Positions 27,069 to 36,157 of a stretch of DNA of 64,000 bases are shown one piece after another. The stretch covers positions 1,364,001-1,428,000 of the forward strand of contig NZ_CP014015.2 in NCBI RefSeq assembly GCF_001559075.2, given 5' to 3'. This DNA comes from Citrobacter amalonaticus (GTDB taxonomy: Bacteria; Pseudomonadota; Gammaproteobacteria; Enterobacterales; Enterobacteriaceae). The notes below the pieces were generated by a model. The model saw only the letters and a list, made by a program, of their open reading frames with translations. It had not been told where the DNA came from and ran no database searches. Numbering within the stretch: the stretch's first letter is position 1; each line of letters opens with the position of its first letter. The translations under genes and the position numbers were made by a program.

Positions 27069-28406
27069 ATGTCCTCGGATGCTGATGCTCACAAAGTGGG
27101 CTTAATCCCCGTCACCTTAATGGTGTCGGGGAATATCATGGGCTCAGGGGTTTTCCTGCTCCCTGCGAACCTGGCCGCCACCGGCGGGATTGCAATCTAC
27201 GGATGGTTAGTCACGATTATCGGCGCGCTGGCGCTGTCGATGGTCTATGCAAAAATGTCGTCCTTAGATCCCAGTCCCGGCGGTTCTTACGCGTATGCTC
27301 GTCGTTGCTTTGGGCCATTCCTCGGTTACCAGACCAACGTGTTGTACTGGCTGGCCTGCTGGATCGGTAATATCGCGATGGTTGTTATCGGCGTAGGTTA
27401 CCTGAGCTACTTCTTCCCGATTCTGAAAGATCCGCTGGTGCTGACGCTTACCTGCGTCGTGGTGCTGTGGATTTTTGTTCTGCTCAATATTGTTGGTCCG
27501 AAAATGATCACCCGCGTTCAAGCCGTCGCTACTGTACTGGCGTTGGTCCCCATCGTCGGTATCGCGGTGTTTGGCTGGTTCTGGTTCCGTGGCGAAACCT
27601 ATATGGCGGCCTGGAACGTGAGCGGCATGGACACCTTCGGGGCGATTCAGAGCACCCTTAACGTCACCTTGTGGTCATTCATCGGGGTCGAAAGCGCCTC
27701 GGTAGCGGCAGGTGTGGTCAAAAACCCGAAGCGCAACGTGCCGATTGCCACCATTGGCGGGGTGCTGATCGCGGCCGTATGCTATGTGCTCTCCACAACC
27801 GCCATCATGGGGATGATCCCCAACGCCGCGCTGCGCGTCTCCGCTTCACCGTTCGGTGACGCGGCACGTATGGCGCTGGGTAACACCGCCGGCGCGATTG
27901 TTTCCTTCTGCGCGGCCGCAGGTTGCTTAGGGTCGCTGGGCGGCTGGACGCTGCTGGCCGGACAGACCGCGAAAGCCGCCGCCGATGACGGTCTGTTCCC
28001 GCCTATTTTTGCCCGTGTAAATAAGGCTGGTACGCCAGTTGCCGGGCTGATTATCGTCGGTATTCTGATGACCATCTTCCAGTTCAGCAGTATGTCGCCA
28101 AACGCCGCGAAAGAGTTTGGTCTCGTCTCTTCAGTGTCCGTCATCTTTACGCTGGTGCCGTATCTGTACACCTGTGCCGCGCTGCTGTTGCTCGGCCACG
28201 GACACTTCGGCAAAGCCCGTCCGCTCTATCTGCTGGTGACCTTTGTCGCCTTTATCTACTGCATCTGGGCAGTGGTGGGTTCCGGCGCGAAAGAGGTGAT
28301 GTGGTCATTCGTGACCCTGATGATCATCACCGCGCTGTACGCCCTGAACTACAACCGGATCCACAAAAACCCCTTCCCGCTGGATGCGCCGGTTAACCGC
28401 AACTAA
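27069..28406 (+). CDS. adiC: Arginine:agmatine antiporter
   Basis: 445 residues, equal to E. coli AdiC. APC-superfamily 12-helix inner-membrane protein; GSGVFLLPANLAATGG near residues 26-40 is the unwound TM1 substrate site. Brings in arginine and expels agmatine, completing the acid-resistance cycle with AdiA. ATG preceded by TTTCAGGAGTGTATTT. The stop is followed by a palindrome shared with the eptA promoter. Confidence 0.97.
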   Translation: MSSDADAHKVGLIPVTLMVSGNIMGSGVFLLPANLAATGGIAIYGWLVTIIGALALSMVYAKMSSLDPSPGGSYAYARRCFGPFLGYQTNVLYWLACWIGNIAMVVIGVGYLSYFFPILKDPLVLTLTCVVVLWIFVLLNIVGPKMITRVQAVATVLALVPIVGIAVFGWFWFRGETYMAAWNVSGMDTFGAIQSTLNVTLWSFIGVESASVAAGVVKNPKRNVPIATIGGVLIAAVCYVLSTTAIMGMIPNAALRVSASPFGDAARMALGNTAGAIVSFCAAAGCLGSLGGWTLLAGQTAKAAADDGLFPPIFARVNKAGTPVAGLIIVGILMTIFQFSSMSPNAAKEFGLVSSVSVIFTLVPYLYTCAALLLLGHGHFGKARPLYLLVTFVAFIYCIWAVVGSGAKEVMWSFVTLMIITALYALNYNRIHKNPFPLDAPVNRN

Positions 28407-28425
28407 TCCCCTCTTTTACACTATG

Positions 28426-28458
28426 AAGCCAACCTTAAGTTCTTAAGGTTGGCTTAAT
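28426..28458 (+). promoter_or_regulatory. Perfect palindrome containing the PmrA (BasR) box of eptA
   Basis: Stem AAGCCAACCTTAAG (28426-28439) / CTTAAGGTTGGCTT (28442-28455) with a TT spacer: 14 of 14 pairs. The right arm plus three bases reads CTTAAG-GTTGG-CTTAAT (28442-28458), an exact PmrA box (YTTAAK-N5-YTTAAK). It lies 46 bases before the eptA ATG and 20 bases behind the adiC stop, so the same DNA may both end adiC transcription and bind phospho-BasR. The left arm read on the minus strand gives a one-mismatch box. Confidence 0.85.
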
Positions 28459-28504
28459 TTTACTTTGCGAGGATCTGCGCGACTTAGTCTACGGAAGCTC
28501 CACC

Positions 28505-30148
28505 ATGTTAAAGCGCATTGTCAAAAGACCTCTTCTCAGCCTGTTGGCCTGGTTACTACTGGTTTCATTCTATTTGTCAGTTTGTCTGAACATCGCATTC
28601 TACAAGCAGGTTGTGCAGGACCTGCCGCTGGATTCCCTGCGTAACATCCTGGTCTTCTTGTCGATGCCCGTGGTGGCGTTCAGCGTCATTAATATTGTCC
28701 TGACGCTGGCCTCTTTCCTGTGGCTGAACCGCCTGCTGGCCTGCCTGTTTATTCTGATGGCCGCGTCGGCGCAGTACTTCATCATGACCTACGGCATCAT
28801 CATCGACCGCTCGATGATTGCCAATATGGTGGATACGACACCTGCCGAAACGTTCGCCCTGATGACGCCACGAATGGTGCTCACGCTCGGTCTTAGCGGC
28901 ATTGTAGCGGCCATCGTCGCCTGCTGGATCAAAATCAAACCGACCACGCCAGTTCTGCGCAGCGTGCTGTATCGCGCGGCCAACGTACTGGTATCCGTGT
29001 TATTGATCGTGCTGGTGGCGGCCTTTTTCTATAAAGATTACGCCTCGCTGTTTCGCAACAATAAAGAACTGGTCAAAGCCCTCAGCCCGTCTAACGGCAT
29101 TGTCGCCAGCTGGTCATGGTATTCCCATCAGCGCCTCGCGCACCTGCCGCTGGTACGCATCGGTGAAGACGCACATCGTAATCCGTTGATGCAGCAAGAG
29201 AAGCGCAAAAACCTGACCATCCTGATCGTCGGTGAAACCTCGCGTGGCGAAAACTTCTCGCTCGGCGGCTACTCCCGCGAAACCAACCCGCTGTTGGCCA
29301 AAGATAATGTGGTCTACTTCCCGCGCGCCACGTCATGCGGTACCGCCACGGCGGTCTCTGTACCGTGCATGTTCTCTAACATGCCGCGTAAGCATTACGA
29401 CGAAGAGCTGGCGCAGCATCAGGAAGGGATGCTCGATATTATCCAGCGCGCGGGCGTTAACGTGTTATGGAATGACAACGACGGCGGCTGTAAAGGCGCC
29501 TGTGACCGCGTGCCGCATCAGAATATGACAGCGTTAAACCTGAAAGGGGAATGCATCGACGGCGAATGCTATGACGAGGTTCTGTTCCACGGTCTGGAAG
29601 AGTACATCAACAACCTGCAAGGTGACGGGGTGATCGTGCTGCATACCATTGGCAGCCACGGCCCGACCTATTACAACCGTTATCCGCCGCAATTCAGGAA
29701 ATTTACCCCAACCTGCGATACCAATGAAATCCAGACCTGTTCACAGGAACAATTAGTGAACACGTACGATAATACCGTGCTGTATGTTGACTATATTGTT
29801 GATAAAACAATTAATCTTCTGAAAGCGCATCAGGACAAATTCACCACCAGCCTGGTTTATCTTTCTGACCACGGCGAGTCGCTGGGTGAAAACGGCGTTT
29901 ATCTGCACGGCCTGCCGTATGCCATTGCGCCAGACTCCCAGAAGCATGTGCCGATGCTGCTGTGGCTGTCAGAGGATTATCAGCAGCGCTATCAGGTTGA
30001 TGCCAGTTGCCTGCAAAAACAGGCGCGTACTCAGGATTACTCGCAGGACAATCTTTTCTCGACCATGCTGGGACTGACCGGCGTACAGACCACGCAATAT
30101 CAGGCCGCAGATGATATTCTGCAGCCCTGCAGGAGAACCACGCAATGA
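28505..30148 (+). CDS. eptA: Lipid A phosphoethanolamine transferase
   Basis: 547 residues, equal to E. coli EptA (PmrC). Five N-terminal membrane helices, then a periplasmic alkaline-phosphatase-fold domain with VGETSRGENFSLGGYSRET (catalytic Thr in the RET motif), several disulfide cysteines and a late zinc motif YLSDHGESLGENG. Adds phosphoethanolamine to lipid A, lowering polymyxin binding. First gene of eptA-basR-basS, overlapping basR by ATGA; a PmrA box lies upstream. Confidence 0.97.
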   Translation: MLKRIVKRPLLSLLAWLLLVSFYLSVCLNIAFYKQVVQDLPLDSLRNILVFLSMPVVAFSVINIVLTLASFLWLNRLLACLFILMAASAQYFIMTYGIIIDRSMIANMVDTTPAETFALMTPRMVLTLGLSGIVAAIVACWIKIKPTTPVLRSVLYRAANVLVSVLLIVLVAAFFYKDYASLFRNNKELVKALSPSNGIVASWSWYSHQRLAHLPLVRIGEDAHRNPLMQQEKRKNLTILIVGETSRGENFSLGGYSRETNPLLAKDNVVYFPRATSCGTATAVSVPCMFSNMPRKHYDEELAQHQEGMLDIIQRAGVNVLWNDNDGGCKGACDRVPHQNMTALNLKGECIDGECYDEVLFHGLEEYINNLQGDGVIVLHTIGSHGPTYYNRYPPQFRKFTPTCDTNEIQTCSQEQLVNTYDNTVLYVDYIVDKTINLLKAHQDKFTTSLVYLSDHGESLGENGVYLHGLPYAIAPDSQKHVPMLLWLSEDYQQRYQVDASCLQKQARTQDYSQDNLFSTMLGLTGVQTTQYQAADDILQPCRRTTQ

Positions 30149-30819
30149 AAATACTGATTGTTGAAGACGATACGCTGCTTTTGCAGGGCTTGATTCTGGC
30201 GGCGCAAACCGAAGGGTACGCCTGCGATGGCGTATCGACCGCCCGTGCGGCTGAGCAATGCCTGGAAACCGGTCATTACAGTCTGGTGGTGCTGGACCTC
30301 GGCCTGCCTGACGAAGATGGCCTGCATTTTCTTACCCGCATCCGACAGAAAAAATATACCCTGCCGGTGCTGATCCTCACCGCGAGGGACACGCTCGGCG
30401 ATAAGATTTCCGGGCTGGACGTCGGGGCCGATGATTATCTGGTGAAACCTTTTGCGCTGGAAGAGTTGCACGCCCGAATCCGCGCGCTGCTGCGTCGTCA
30501 CAATAACCAGGGCGAGAGTGAACTGGTGGTCGGCGACCTGATGCTGAACATGGGTCGCCGCCAGGTGTGGAAAGCGGGAGAGGAGTTAATTCTCACCCCT
30601 AAAGAGTACGCGCTGCTGTCGCGTCTGATGCTGAAATCGGGGAGCCCGGTACACCGGGAAATTCTCTATAACGACATCTATAACTGGGATAACGAACCGT
30701 CCACCAATACTCTGGAAGTGCATATCCATAACCTGCGCGATAAAGTGGGCAAATCCCGTATTCGTACCGTGCGCGGCTTTGGCTACATGCTGGTGGCGAC
30801 CGCGACTGAGGAAAACTAA
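30145..30819 (+). CDS. basR: Response regulator BasR (PmrA)
   Basis: 224 residues. OmpR/PhoB family: receiver with D51 phosphorylation site (LVVLDLGLPDEDG), K102-region VKPF, and winged-helix DNA-binding domain ending RIRTVRGFGYMLVAT. Activates eptA, arn and pmrR via PmrA boxes. Overlaps eptA by 4 bases and is followed without gap by basS. Confidence 0.97.
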   Translation: MKILIVEDDTLLLQGLILAAQTEGYACDGVSTARAAEQCLETGHYSLVVLDLGLPDEDGLHFLTRIRQKKYTLPVLILTARDTLGDKISGLDVGADDYLVKPFALEELHARIRALLRRHNNQGESELVVGDLMLNMGRRQVWKAGEELILTPKEYALLSRLMLKSGSPVHREILYNDIYNWDNEPSTNTLEVHIHNLRDKVGKSRIRTVRGFGYMLVATATEEN

Positions 30820-31905
30820 TTGAATCTGAAGCGTTTTCTGCGCCAGCCCATGACCCTGCGTCGGCGGCTGATGATCACCATCGGCATGATTTTGCTGGTT
30901 TTCCAGCTTATCAGCACCTTCTGGCTCTGGCATGAAAGCACTGAGCAGATCCAGTTGTTTGAACAGGCGCTGCGGGATAACCGCAATAACGATCGCCACA
31001 TCATGCATGAAATCCGCGAGGCGGTCGCCAGCCTGATCGTCCCCAGCGTGTTCATGGTGGGGTTAACCCTGTTCATCTGCTATCAGGCCGTTCGTCGCAT
31101 TACCCGTCCGCTCGCCAATCTGCAACAAGAGTTAGAAACCCGCACGGCGGATAATCTCTCCCCTATCGAAATTCACAGCTCAACGGTCGAAATCGAAGCG
31201 GTCGTTTCGGCGCTCAACCAGTTGGTCAATCGACTGACCACGACCATCGAGAACGAGCGTCTGTTTACCGCCGACGTGGCGCACGAACTGCGAACGCCGC
31301 TATCGGGCGTCCGTTTGCATCTGGAACTGCTGTCAAAAGCGCATAACGTGGATGTCGCGCCGCTGCTGGGTCGTCTTGATCAAATGATGGACAGCGTCTC
31401 GCAGCTGTTACAACTCGCCCGCGTGGGCCAGTCTTTTTCATCGGGAAATTATCAGCATGTCAGATTGCTGGAAGATGTGATCCTGCCGTCTTACGACGAG
31501 CTGAGCACGATGCTGGAACAGCGCGAACAGACGCTACTGCTGCCTGACAGCCAGGACGATGCCATTGTTCAGGGTGACGCGACGCTGCTGCGGATGCTGC
31601 TGCGTAATCTGGTGGAAAATGCCCATCGCTACAGTCCGGAAGGCACCACTATCGCCATTACGCTGAATGTCGATGACGACGCAACAATGACAATGGCGGT
31701 AGAAGATGAAGGACCGGGGATCGATGAGAGCAAATGCGGAGAACTCAGCAAAGCCTTCGTCCGTATGGACAGCCGTTACGGCGGAATCGGCCTGGGGTTA
31801 AGCATCGTCAGCCGCATTACGCAGCTGCACCACGGGCAGTTTTTCCTGCAAAATCGCAGTGGAACAACCGGAACCCGCGCCTCGGTGCTGTTGAAAAAGG
31901 TTTAG
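30820..31905 (+). CDS. basS: Sensor kinase BasS (PmrB)
   Basis: 361 residues from a TTG codon directly behind the basR stop (TAATTG). Two membrane helices flank a short periplasmic segment with two acidic ExxE motifs (E39-E42 and E64-E67), which in Salmonella PmrB sense Fe3+. Kinase core with H155 in FTADVAHELRTPL, N box ENAHRYS and G boxes DEGPGIDES, GGIGLGLS. Its last codons overlap the pmrR stop on the other strand. The TTG start is the only one aligned with the homologue's N-terminus. Confidence 0.95.
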   Translation: MNLKRFLRQPMTLRRRLMITIGMILLVFQLISTFWLWHESTEQIQLFEQALRDNRNNDRHIMHEIREAVASLIVPSVFMVGLTLFICYQAVRRITRPLANLQQELETRTADNLSPIEIHSSTVEIEAVVSALNQLVNRLTTTIENERLFTADVAHELRTPLSGVRLHLELLSKAHNVDVAPLLGRLDQMMDSVSQLLQLARVGQSFSSGNYQHVRLLEDVILPSYDELSTMLEQREQTLLLPDSQDDAIVQGDATLLRMLLRNLVENAHRYSPEGTTIAITLNVDDDATMTMAVEDEGPGIDESKCGELSKAFVRMDSRYGGIGLGLSIVSRITQLHHGQFFLQNRSGTTGTRASVLLKKV

Positions 31906-31991
31906 TAGGTTGAGACCCAAACGTACAGGAAGCTACTGACAATCAGTACGCTGAATACGGTCGTTATACTTTCATAAATACGCTGTTTCAT
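31902..31991 (-). CDS. pmrR: PmrR, small membrane peptide inhibitor of LpxT
   Basis: 29-codon gene on the strand opposite basS. Product starts MKQRIYESITTVFSV and ends SFLYVWVSTY, nearly the same as Salmonella/E. coli PmrR. One hydrophobic helix, inner membrane. GGAGGAG lies 6 bases before the ATG. PmrR inhibits the lipid A kinase LpxT, favouring EptA modification; this function is established in Salmonella. Its stop overlaps the basS stop tail-to-tail by 4 bases. A PmrA box is 44 bases upstream. Confidence 0.93.
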   Translation of the reverse strand: MKQRIYESITTVFSVLIVSSFLYVWVSTY

Positions 31992-32034
31992 CACACTCTC
32001 CTCCAGGGTATGGAAGAGAGTGTGCCAGTCAGAG

Positions 32035-32051
32035 ATTAAGCAAACCTTAAG
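32035..32051 (-). promoter_or_regulatory. PmrA (BasR) box of pmrR
   Basis: On the minus strand reads CTTAAG-GTTTG-CTTAAT, a perfect PmrA box, between the stop of proP (32054) and the pmrR start (31991). It would place pmrR under BasR control in step with eptA. A plausible -10 (TACCCT) lies near 32010. Confidence 0.88.
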
Positions 32052-32053
32052 CT

Positions 32054-33556
32054 TTACTCGTCAATTCGCGGATGCTGCTGCACCAGGCGCGTACGCTTCG
32101 CCTGCAGGTCCGCAATCTCCTGATCGATATCCTCAATTTTCTGCTCGATATTATCGTAGTGTTCACCGAGAATTTCTTTCGCTTCCTGAATATCCGAGGC
32201 GGCGGGCGTTGCCCCTTTCAGCGGCTGATTCGCAGTCTCTTTCATGGTGATACCGGTAATAAAACCAATCACCGCGATAACCATCAGGTAGTAAGCAGGC
32301 ATCATCAGATTCTGCGAGCTTTCCACCAGCCAGGCAGCCAGCGTTGGCGTCAGACCGGCAATCAGTACCGAAATATTAAATGCCGCCGCCAGCGCACTGT
32401 AACGAATGTGCGTCGGGAACATGGCTGGCAGTGAAGACGCCATAACCCCGGTGAAGCAGTTGAGGATCACCGCCAGCATCAGCAGACCGGCAAAAATCAG
32501 GCCGATGATATTACTGTTAATCAGAATAAAGGCCGGGATTGCCAGCGCAAACAGCGCAATGCTCCCCATGATCACGAACGGACGACGACCAAAACGGTCA
32601 CTCAGCAATCCCATCACCGGCTGGACAAACAGCATCCCGATCATAATGGCGATGATAATCAGCACGCCGTGATCTTCAGAGTAATGCAGGTTATGCGACA
32701 GATAGCTCGGCATATAGGTCAACAGCATGTAGTAGGTGACGTTGGTAGCAATCACCAGGCCAATACAGGCCAGCAGGCTGCGCCAGTGCTTAGTGGCAAT
32801 CTCTTTAAAGGAGACTTTCGGTCCTTCCTGCAAGCCTTCGCGGTCGCCCTGTTCCAGTTTATCGACGTGCTGCTGGAACGCCGGGGTCTCTTCCAGCGCA
32901 TGACGCAGATAGAGTCCGATAATCCCTAACGGCAGGGCGATAAAGAACGGAATACGCCAGCCCCATTCCAGGAAGTTCTCTTCTCCGACCACCGTCGAGA
33001 TCAGGACTACCACGCCCGCACCCAGCACGAACCCGGCAATAGAGCCGAAGTCCAGCCAGCTTCCCATAAAGCCGCGTTTACGGTCCGGGGAATATTCGGC
33101 CACAAAAATAGACGCGCCGGTGTACTCACCGCCGACGGAGAAGCCCTGCGCCATCTTACACAGCAGCAGCAGGATGGGTGCCCAAATGCCTATCGAGGCG
33201 TAGGACGGTATCAGGCCGATACAGAAGGTACTGATCGACATAATCACTATGGTGATGGCAAGAATCTTCTGGCGACCATATTTATCGCCGAGCATACCGA
33301 AGAACAAACCACCGAGCGGACGAATCAGAAAGGGAACAGAGAAAGTAGCAAGGGCGGCAATCATCTGCACGCTGGGGTCAGCCCCCGGGAAGAACACTTT
33401 ACCTAATGCGTAGGCAACAAAGCCATAAACCCCAAAATCAAACCACTCCATCGCGTTACCCAACGAAGCGGCGGTAATCGCCTTTCGCAATTTACCGTCA
33501 TCGATAATCGTGACGTCGCGAAGCGTAATCGGTTTTACTTTTTTCCTTTTCAGCAT
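32054..33556 (-). CDS. proP: Proline/glycine betaine:H+ symporter (osmosensor)
   Basis: 500 residues, as in E. coli ProP. MFS fold with MGS motifs (GDKYGRQK, SDRFGRRP). The C-terminal tail EILGEHYDNIEQKIEDIDQEIADLQAKRTRL forms the antiparallel coiled coil that tunes osmotic activation. Imports proline, betaine and ectoine under hyperosmotic stress. A CRP site lies upstream at the place of the E. coli P1 promoter. Confidence 0.97.
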   Translation of the reverse strand: MLKRKKVKPITLRDVTIIDDGKLRKAITAASLGNAMEWFDFGVYGFVAYALGKVFFPGADPSVQMIAALATFSVPFLIRPLGGLFFGMLGDKYGRQKILAITIVIMSISTFCIGLIPSYASIGIWAPILLLLCKMAQGFSVGGEYTGASIFVAEYSPDRKRGFMGSWLDFGSIAGFVLGAGVVVLISTVVGEENFLEWGWRIPFFIALPLGIIGLYLRHALEETPAFQQHVDKLEQGDREGLQEGPKVSFKEIATKHWRSLLACIGLVIATNVTYYMLLTYMPSYLSHNLHYSEDHGVLIIIAIMIGMLFVQPVMGLLSDRFGRRPFVIMGSIALFALAIPAFILINSNIIGLIFAGLLMLAVILNCFTGVMASSLPAMFPTHIRYSALAAAFNISVLIAGLTPTLAAWLVESSQNLMMPAYYLMVIAVIGFITGITMKETANQPLKGATPAASDIQEAKEILGEHYDNIEQKIEDIDQEIADLQAKRTRLVQQHPRIDE

Positions 33557-33772
33557 AGCTGTCCTCGTAGACTAAGCCCTGTCTCGCGGCATATCGACTG
33601 CATTGGCGCACTGGGCGCAACGTCACCGTCGAGCGCGGGGTTGCTCAGACGCAACTCCTGTAACAAGCGTAGCAGGTTTACTTACACGGACTGGTTAAGG
33701 TCTGTACAACCGAACCTGTTGACGCCTGATTTGGGCGGTTAATGAGCTATCTACCCTACCAGTGTTTAAAAT

Positions 33773-33788
33773 TGTGATCAACTTCACA
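33773..33788. promoter_or_regulatory. CRP-binding site upstream of proP
   Basis: TGTGATCAACTTCACA is TGTGA-N6-TCACA, a perfect CRP core. Centre is about 224 bases before the proP start codon. In E. coli CRP acts at proP P1, which starts about 180 bases upstream of the gene; the geometry here fits. Confidence 0.85.
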
Positions 33789-34256
33789 TATATGTTTAGG
33801 TTTCGTCAACGGAGGTAAATTAGGTGATCCTGAGTCTCTTTTTTTAACGCGCAGAGTTGTTCTTTTTTACGTTTTCGATCTCTATTTTGTAGTGCTTGCT
33901 TAATAAAAAGTCACTGCTGTTATTATTATTCTGCCAGGTAATACTCTCTCATTTTTCACAACTTCTTTACGGTAATTTTAAATATTCAGATCGCGCTGGA
34001 ATGTTTACATTGATTATGTGACAAAGATAACTAAAACAGCGTTTCGTTTTGATTGAATCAACATTCCAATGAATGCAAGATAATAGTCGTTGCAATACCA
34101 CCGGGAAGCGAAAAACGCCGATACACGGTGCAATCGCTACGTAGAACATAAAGAGAATGTAGGTTTTCCTGCCTTCTTGTTAGATACAACCTTCTGAATT
34201 TTAATATTTTTTGCCACCTTACCCGTATGTTCCACGGGCAAGAAGTGAGGACATTT
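33789..34256 (+). promoter_or_regulatory. AT-rich leader of the KdgT-like gene with KdgR-like site
   Basis: About 470 AT-rich bases. At 34033-34045 the sequence AAAAC-AGC-GTTTC resembles the KdgR operator core GAAAC-N3-GTTTC with one mismatch and A/T-rich flanks (CTAAAACAGCGTTTCGTTTT). KdgR represses 2-keto-3-deoxygluconate uptake and pectin genes in enterobacteria, which fits the downstream gene. Short frames here look spurious. Confidence 0.45.
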
Positions 34257-35255
34257 ATGAGAATTAAAGCCACCATTGAACGCATCCCTGGTGGGATGAT
34301 GTTGATTCCATTGCTGCTGGGTGCGGTTGTAAATACCCTGGCGCCGAATACCGGTGCTTATTTTGGTTCCTTTACAAAAGGCATGATTACCGGCACGGTA
34401 CCGATTCTTGCTGTGTGGTTCTTCTGTATTGGTGCATCAATTGATTTACGCGCAACCGGTACGGTCCTGCGTAAATCCGGTACGCTGGTGATTACTAAAA
34501 TTGCGGTGGCGTGGGCAGTGGCAATGATTGCCGCCTCGTTTATTCCGGATACCGGTATTCAGACCGGTTTCTTTGCCGGTCTTTCCGTACTGGCGATTGT
34601 ATCCGCAATGGATATGACCAACGGCGGTCTGTATGCCAGCTTGATGAACCAGTACGGTACGAAAGAAGAGTCCGGCGCGTTCGTTCTGATGTCTCTGGAA
34701 TCCGGTCCGCTGATGACGATGGTGATTCTGGGCGCGGCGGGTCTGGGCTCCTTTGAACCGCATCACTTTATCGGCGCGGTACTGCCGTTCCTGATCGGCT
34801 TTACGCTGGGCAACCTTGACCACGATCTGCGTGCGTTCTTCAGCAAAGCAACACCGGTACTGATTCCATTCTTCGGCTTTGCGTTGGGTAACACCATTAA
34901 CCTGGGCGTGATTGTTGATACTGGTCTGCTGGGCATCCTGCTGGGTGTGGCGGTTATTGTCATCACCGGTATTCCGCTGATCATTGCTGACCGTGTGATC
35001 GGTGGTGGTAATGGTACTGCAGGTGTCGCGGCGTCCTCTGCGGCAGGTGCCGCCGTTGCCAACCCGGTGATCATCGCGCAAATCAACCCGGCGTTTGAAC
35101 CGGTCGCCGCCTCCGCGACGGCGCTGGTCGCCGCCAGCGTAGTGGTCACGGCGATTCTGGTGCCGATTATTACCGCGCTCTACGCCAAACGCTTCGCCAG
35201 GCTACCGGCGCCTGTAGCGGCGGAAGAAGCGACAGCGGAATCCGCAAACCACTAA
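34257..35255 (+). CDS. 2-keto-3-deoxygluconate permease (KdgT family)
   Basis: 332 residues from the ATG at 34257, with GTGAGG 7 bases upstream. Starts MRIKATIERIPGGMMLIPLL, the KdgT family signature, with about ten hydrophobic segments. Family members import KDG by H+ symport. The gene sits alone between proP and yjcZ, where K-12 has none, with no kdg metabolic gene nearby, so it looks like an insertion or paralogue. I leave the symbol blank because kdgT itself is elsewhere in related genomes. Ends in a convergent terminator. Confidence 0.85.
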   Translation: MRIKATIERIPGGMMLIPLLLGAVVNTLAPNTGAYFGSFTKGMITGTVPILAVWFFCIGASIDLRATGTVLRKSGTLVITKIAVAWAVAMIAASFIPDTGIQTGFFAGLSVLAIVSAMDMTNGGLYASLMNQYGTKEESGAFVLMSLESGPLMTMVILGAAGLGSFEPHHFIGAVLPFLIGFTLGNLDHDLRAFFSKATPVLIPFFGFALGNTINLGVIVDTGLLGILLGVAVIVITGIPLIIADRVIGGGNGTAGVAASSAAGAAVANPVIIAQINPAFEPVAASATALVAASVVVTAILVPIITALYAKRFARLPAPVAAEEATAESANH

Positions 35256-35262
35256 TCATCAG

Positions 35263-35293
35263 CCCTCTCCTCTCAAAACCTAAGGGGAGAGGG
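35263..35293. terminator. Bidirectional hairpin between the KdgT-like gene and yjcZ
   Basis: CCCTCTCC (35263-35270) pairs with GGAGAGGG (35286-35293). The right arm lies within the last codons of yjcZ. Genes on both sides converge on it. No long T-run, so strength is uncertain. Confidence 0.55.
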
Positions 35294-36157
35294 TGGAAAC
35301 ACCTCTTCGACCATCGCATCCACCAGCCGTTTTGCCGAACAGAGTCGCGGCATACCCAACGCAACCGTCTGCCAGCGTTGCGTCACAGACCAGCACACCG
35401 GATGTTTATCCGCCTCGCACCAGTCTCCCAACCAGCTCAGCATGTCGCTGTATTCGCCTGAACCGGCGGTGGTACTCAACCACTGATGATAATAGTGACG
35501 CGTCGTCGGCGCGGCATTGATACTGTGGGCCAGATAGTTTGTCGCCATCGCCCGGAGATTATCTTTCAGCATCGCCGCCACGTCCGGATTCGCCAGACGA
35601 CAGGCATCGCCAAACGGTCCCCAACGCAACTCTTCAAGCGCAATAAAACACCGCCCCGGCAGCGACCATCCCTCATAGGCCCCCGCCAACCATCGAGTAA
35701 ACACCTGTTCACTGTGTTCCCCGGCCTGGACCGTGAGGCCACGCTGGCTCAGCGCCTTCTCCTTCCAGGCACTGCGCTGGCGAAACCACTCGCTGAGGGT
35801 GTTAAGTTGCTGAACCAGCCCTGGGATGGACGGTCCGCGAGAGAGATCCGTCTGTTGCAGAACCTGCAGTCGCGCAGAGATCCGCGTCAGCGCCAGATGC
35901 CCCGGATCGAGCATACCCGCCAGCTTTTCCACCAGCTTCAGGCGCATCATCAGATGTTCGCTGAACATTCCGGCCATCGCCCACGCCCGTAACTGCGTCT
36001 GGGACAGAATCTCCTGCGTCAGACGTTCGCGAAACTGCTGCTGTTGCAACGTGCCGCCTGCCCGTTTCGGTTCTTCTCCCTGAACCAGATCGACCATAAA
36101 CTTTGGGTGGATACACTCCAGCGTCCGTCCGGGGCCTTCCAGTAACGCGTTTGTCAT
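35273..36157 (-). CDS. yjcZ: YjcZ family protein, crfC partner gene
   Basis: 294 residues, close to the ~292 of E. coli YjcZ. No membrane segments or catalytic motifs that I can name. Tryptophan- and leucine-rich helical protein. Its ATG overlaps the crfC stop by 4 bases, so the two are translated as a unit, as in E. coli. Function unknown; association with crfC suggests a role around DNA replication or division, but that is only context. Confidence 0.85.
   Translation of the reverse strand: MTNALLEGPGRTLECIHPKFMVDLVQGEEPKRAGGTLQQQQFRERLTQEILSQTQLRAWAMAGMFSEHLMMRLKLVEKLAGMLDPGHLALTRISARLQVLQQTDLSRGPSIPGLVQQLNTLSEWFRQRSAWKEKALSQRGLTVQAGEHSEQVFTRWLAGAYEGWSLPGRCFIALEELRWGPFGDACRLANPDVAAMLKDNLRAMATNYLAHSINAAPTTRHYYHQWLSTTAGSGEYSDMLSWLGDWCEADKHPVCWSVTQRWQTVALGMPRLCSAKRLVDAMVEEVFPPSPLRF

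Noticed and set aside
31920..32053. Empty gap between basS and proP
   Set aside because: It is not empty: it holds pmrR and its PmrA box.
33967..34285. Minus-strand frames in the proP/KdgT-like gap
   Set aside because: Overlap the promoter region and the start of the permease gene, no ribosome site, no recognisable product.
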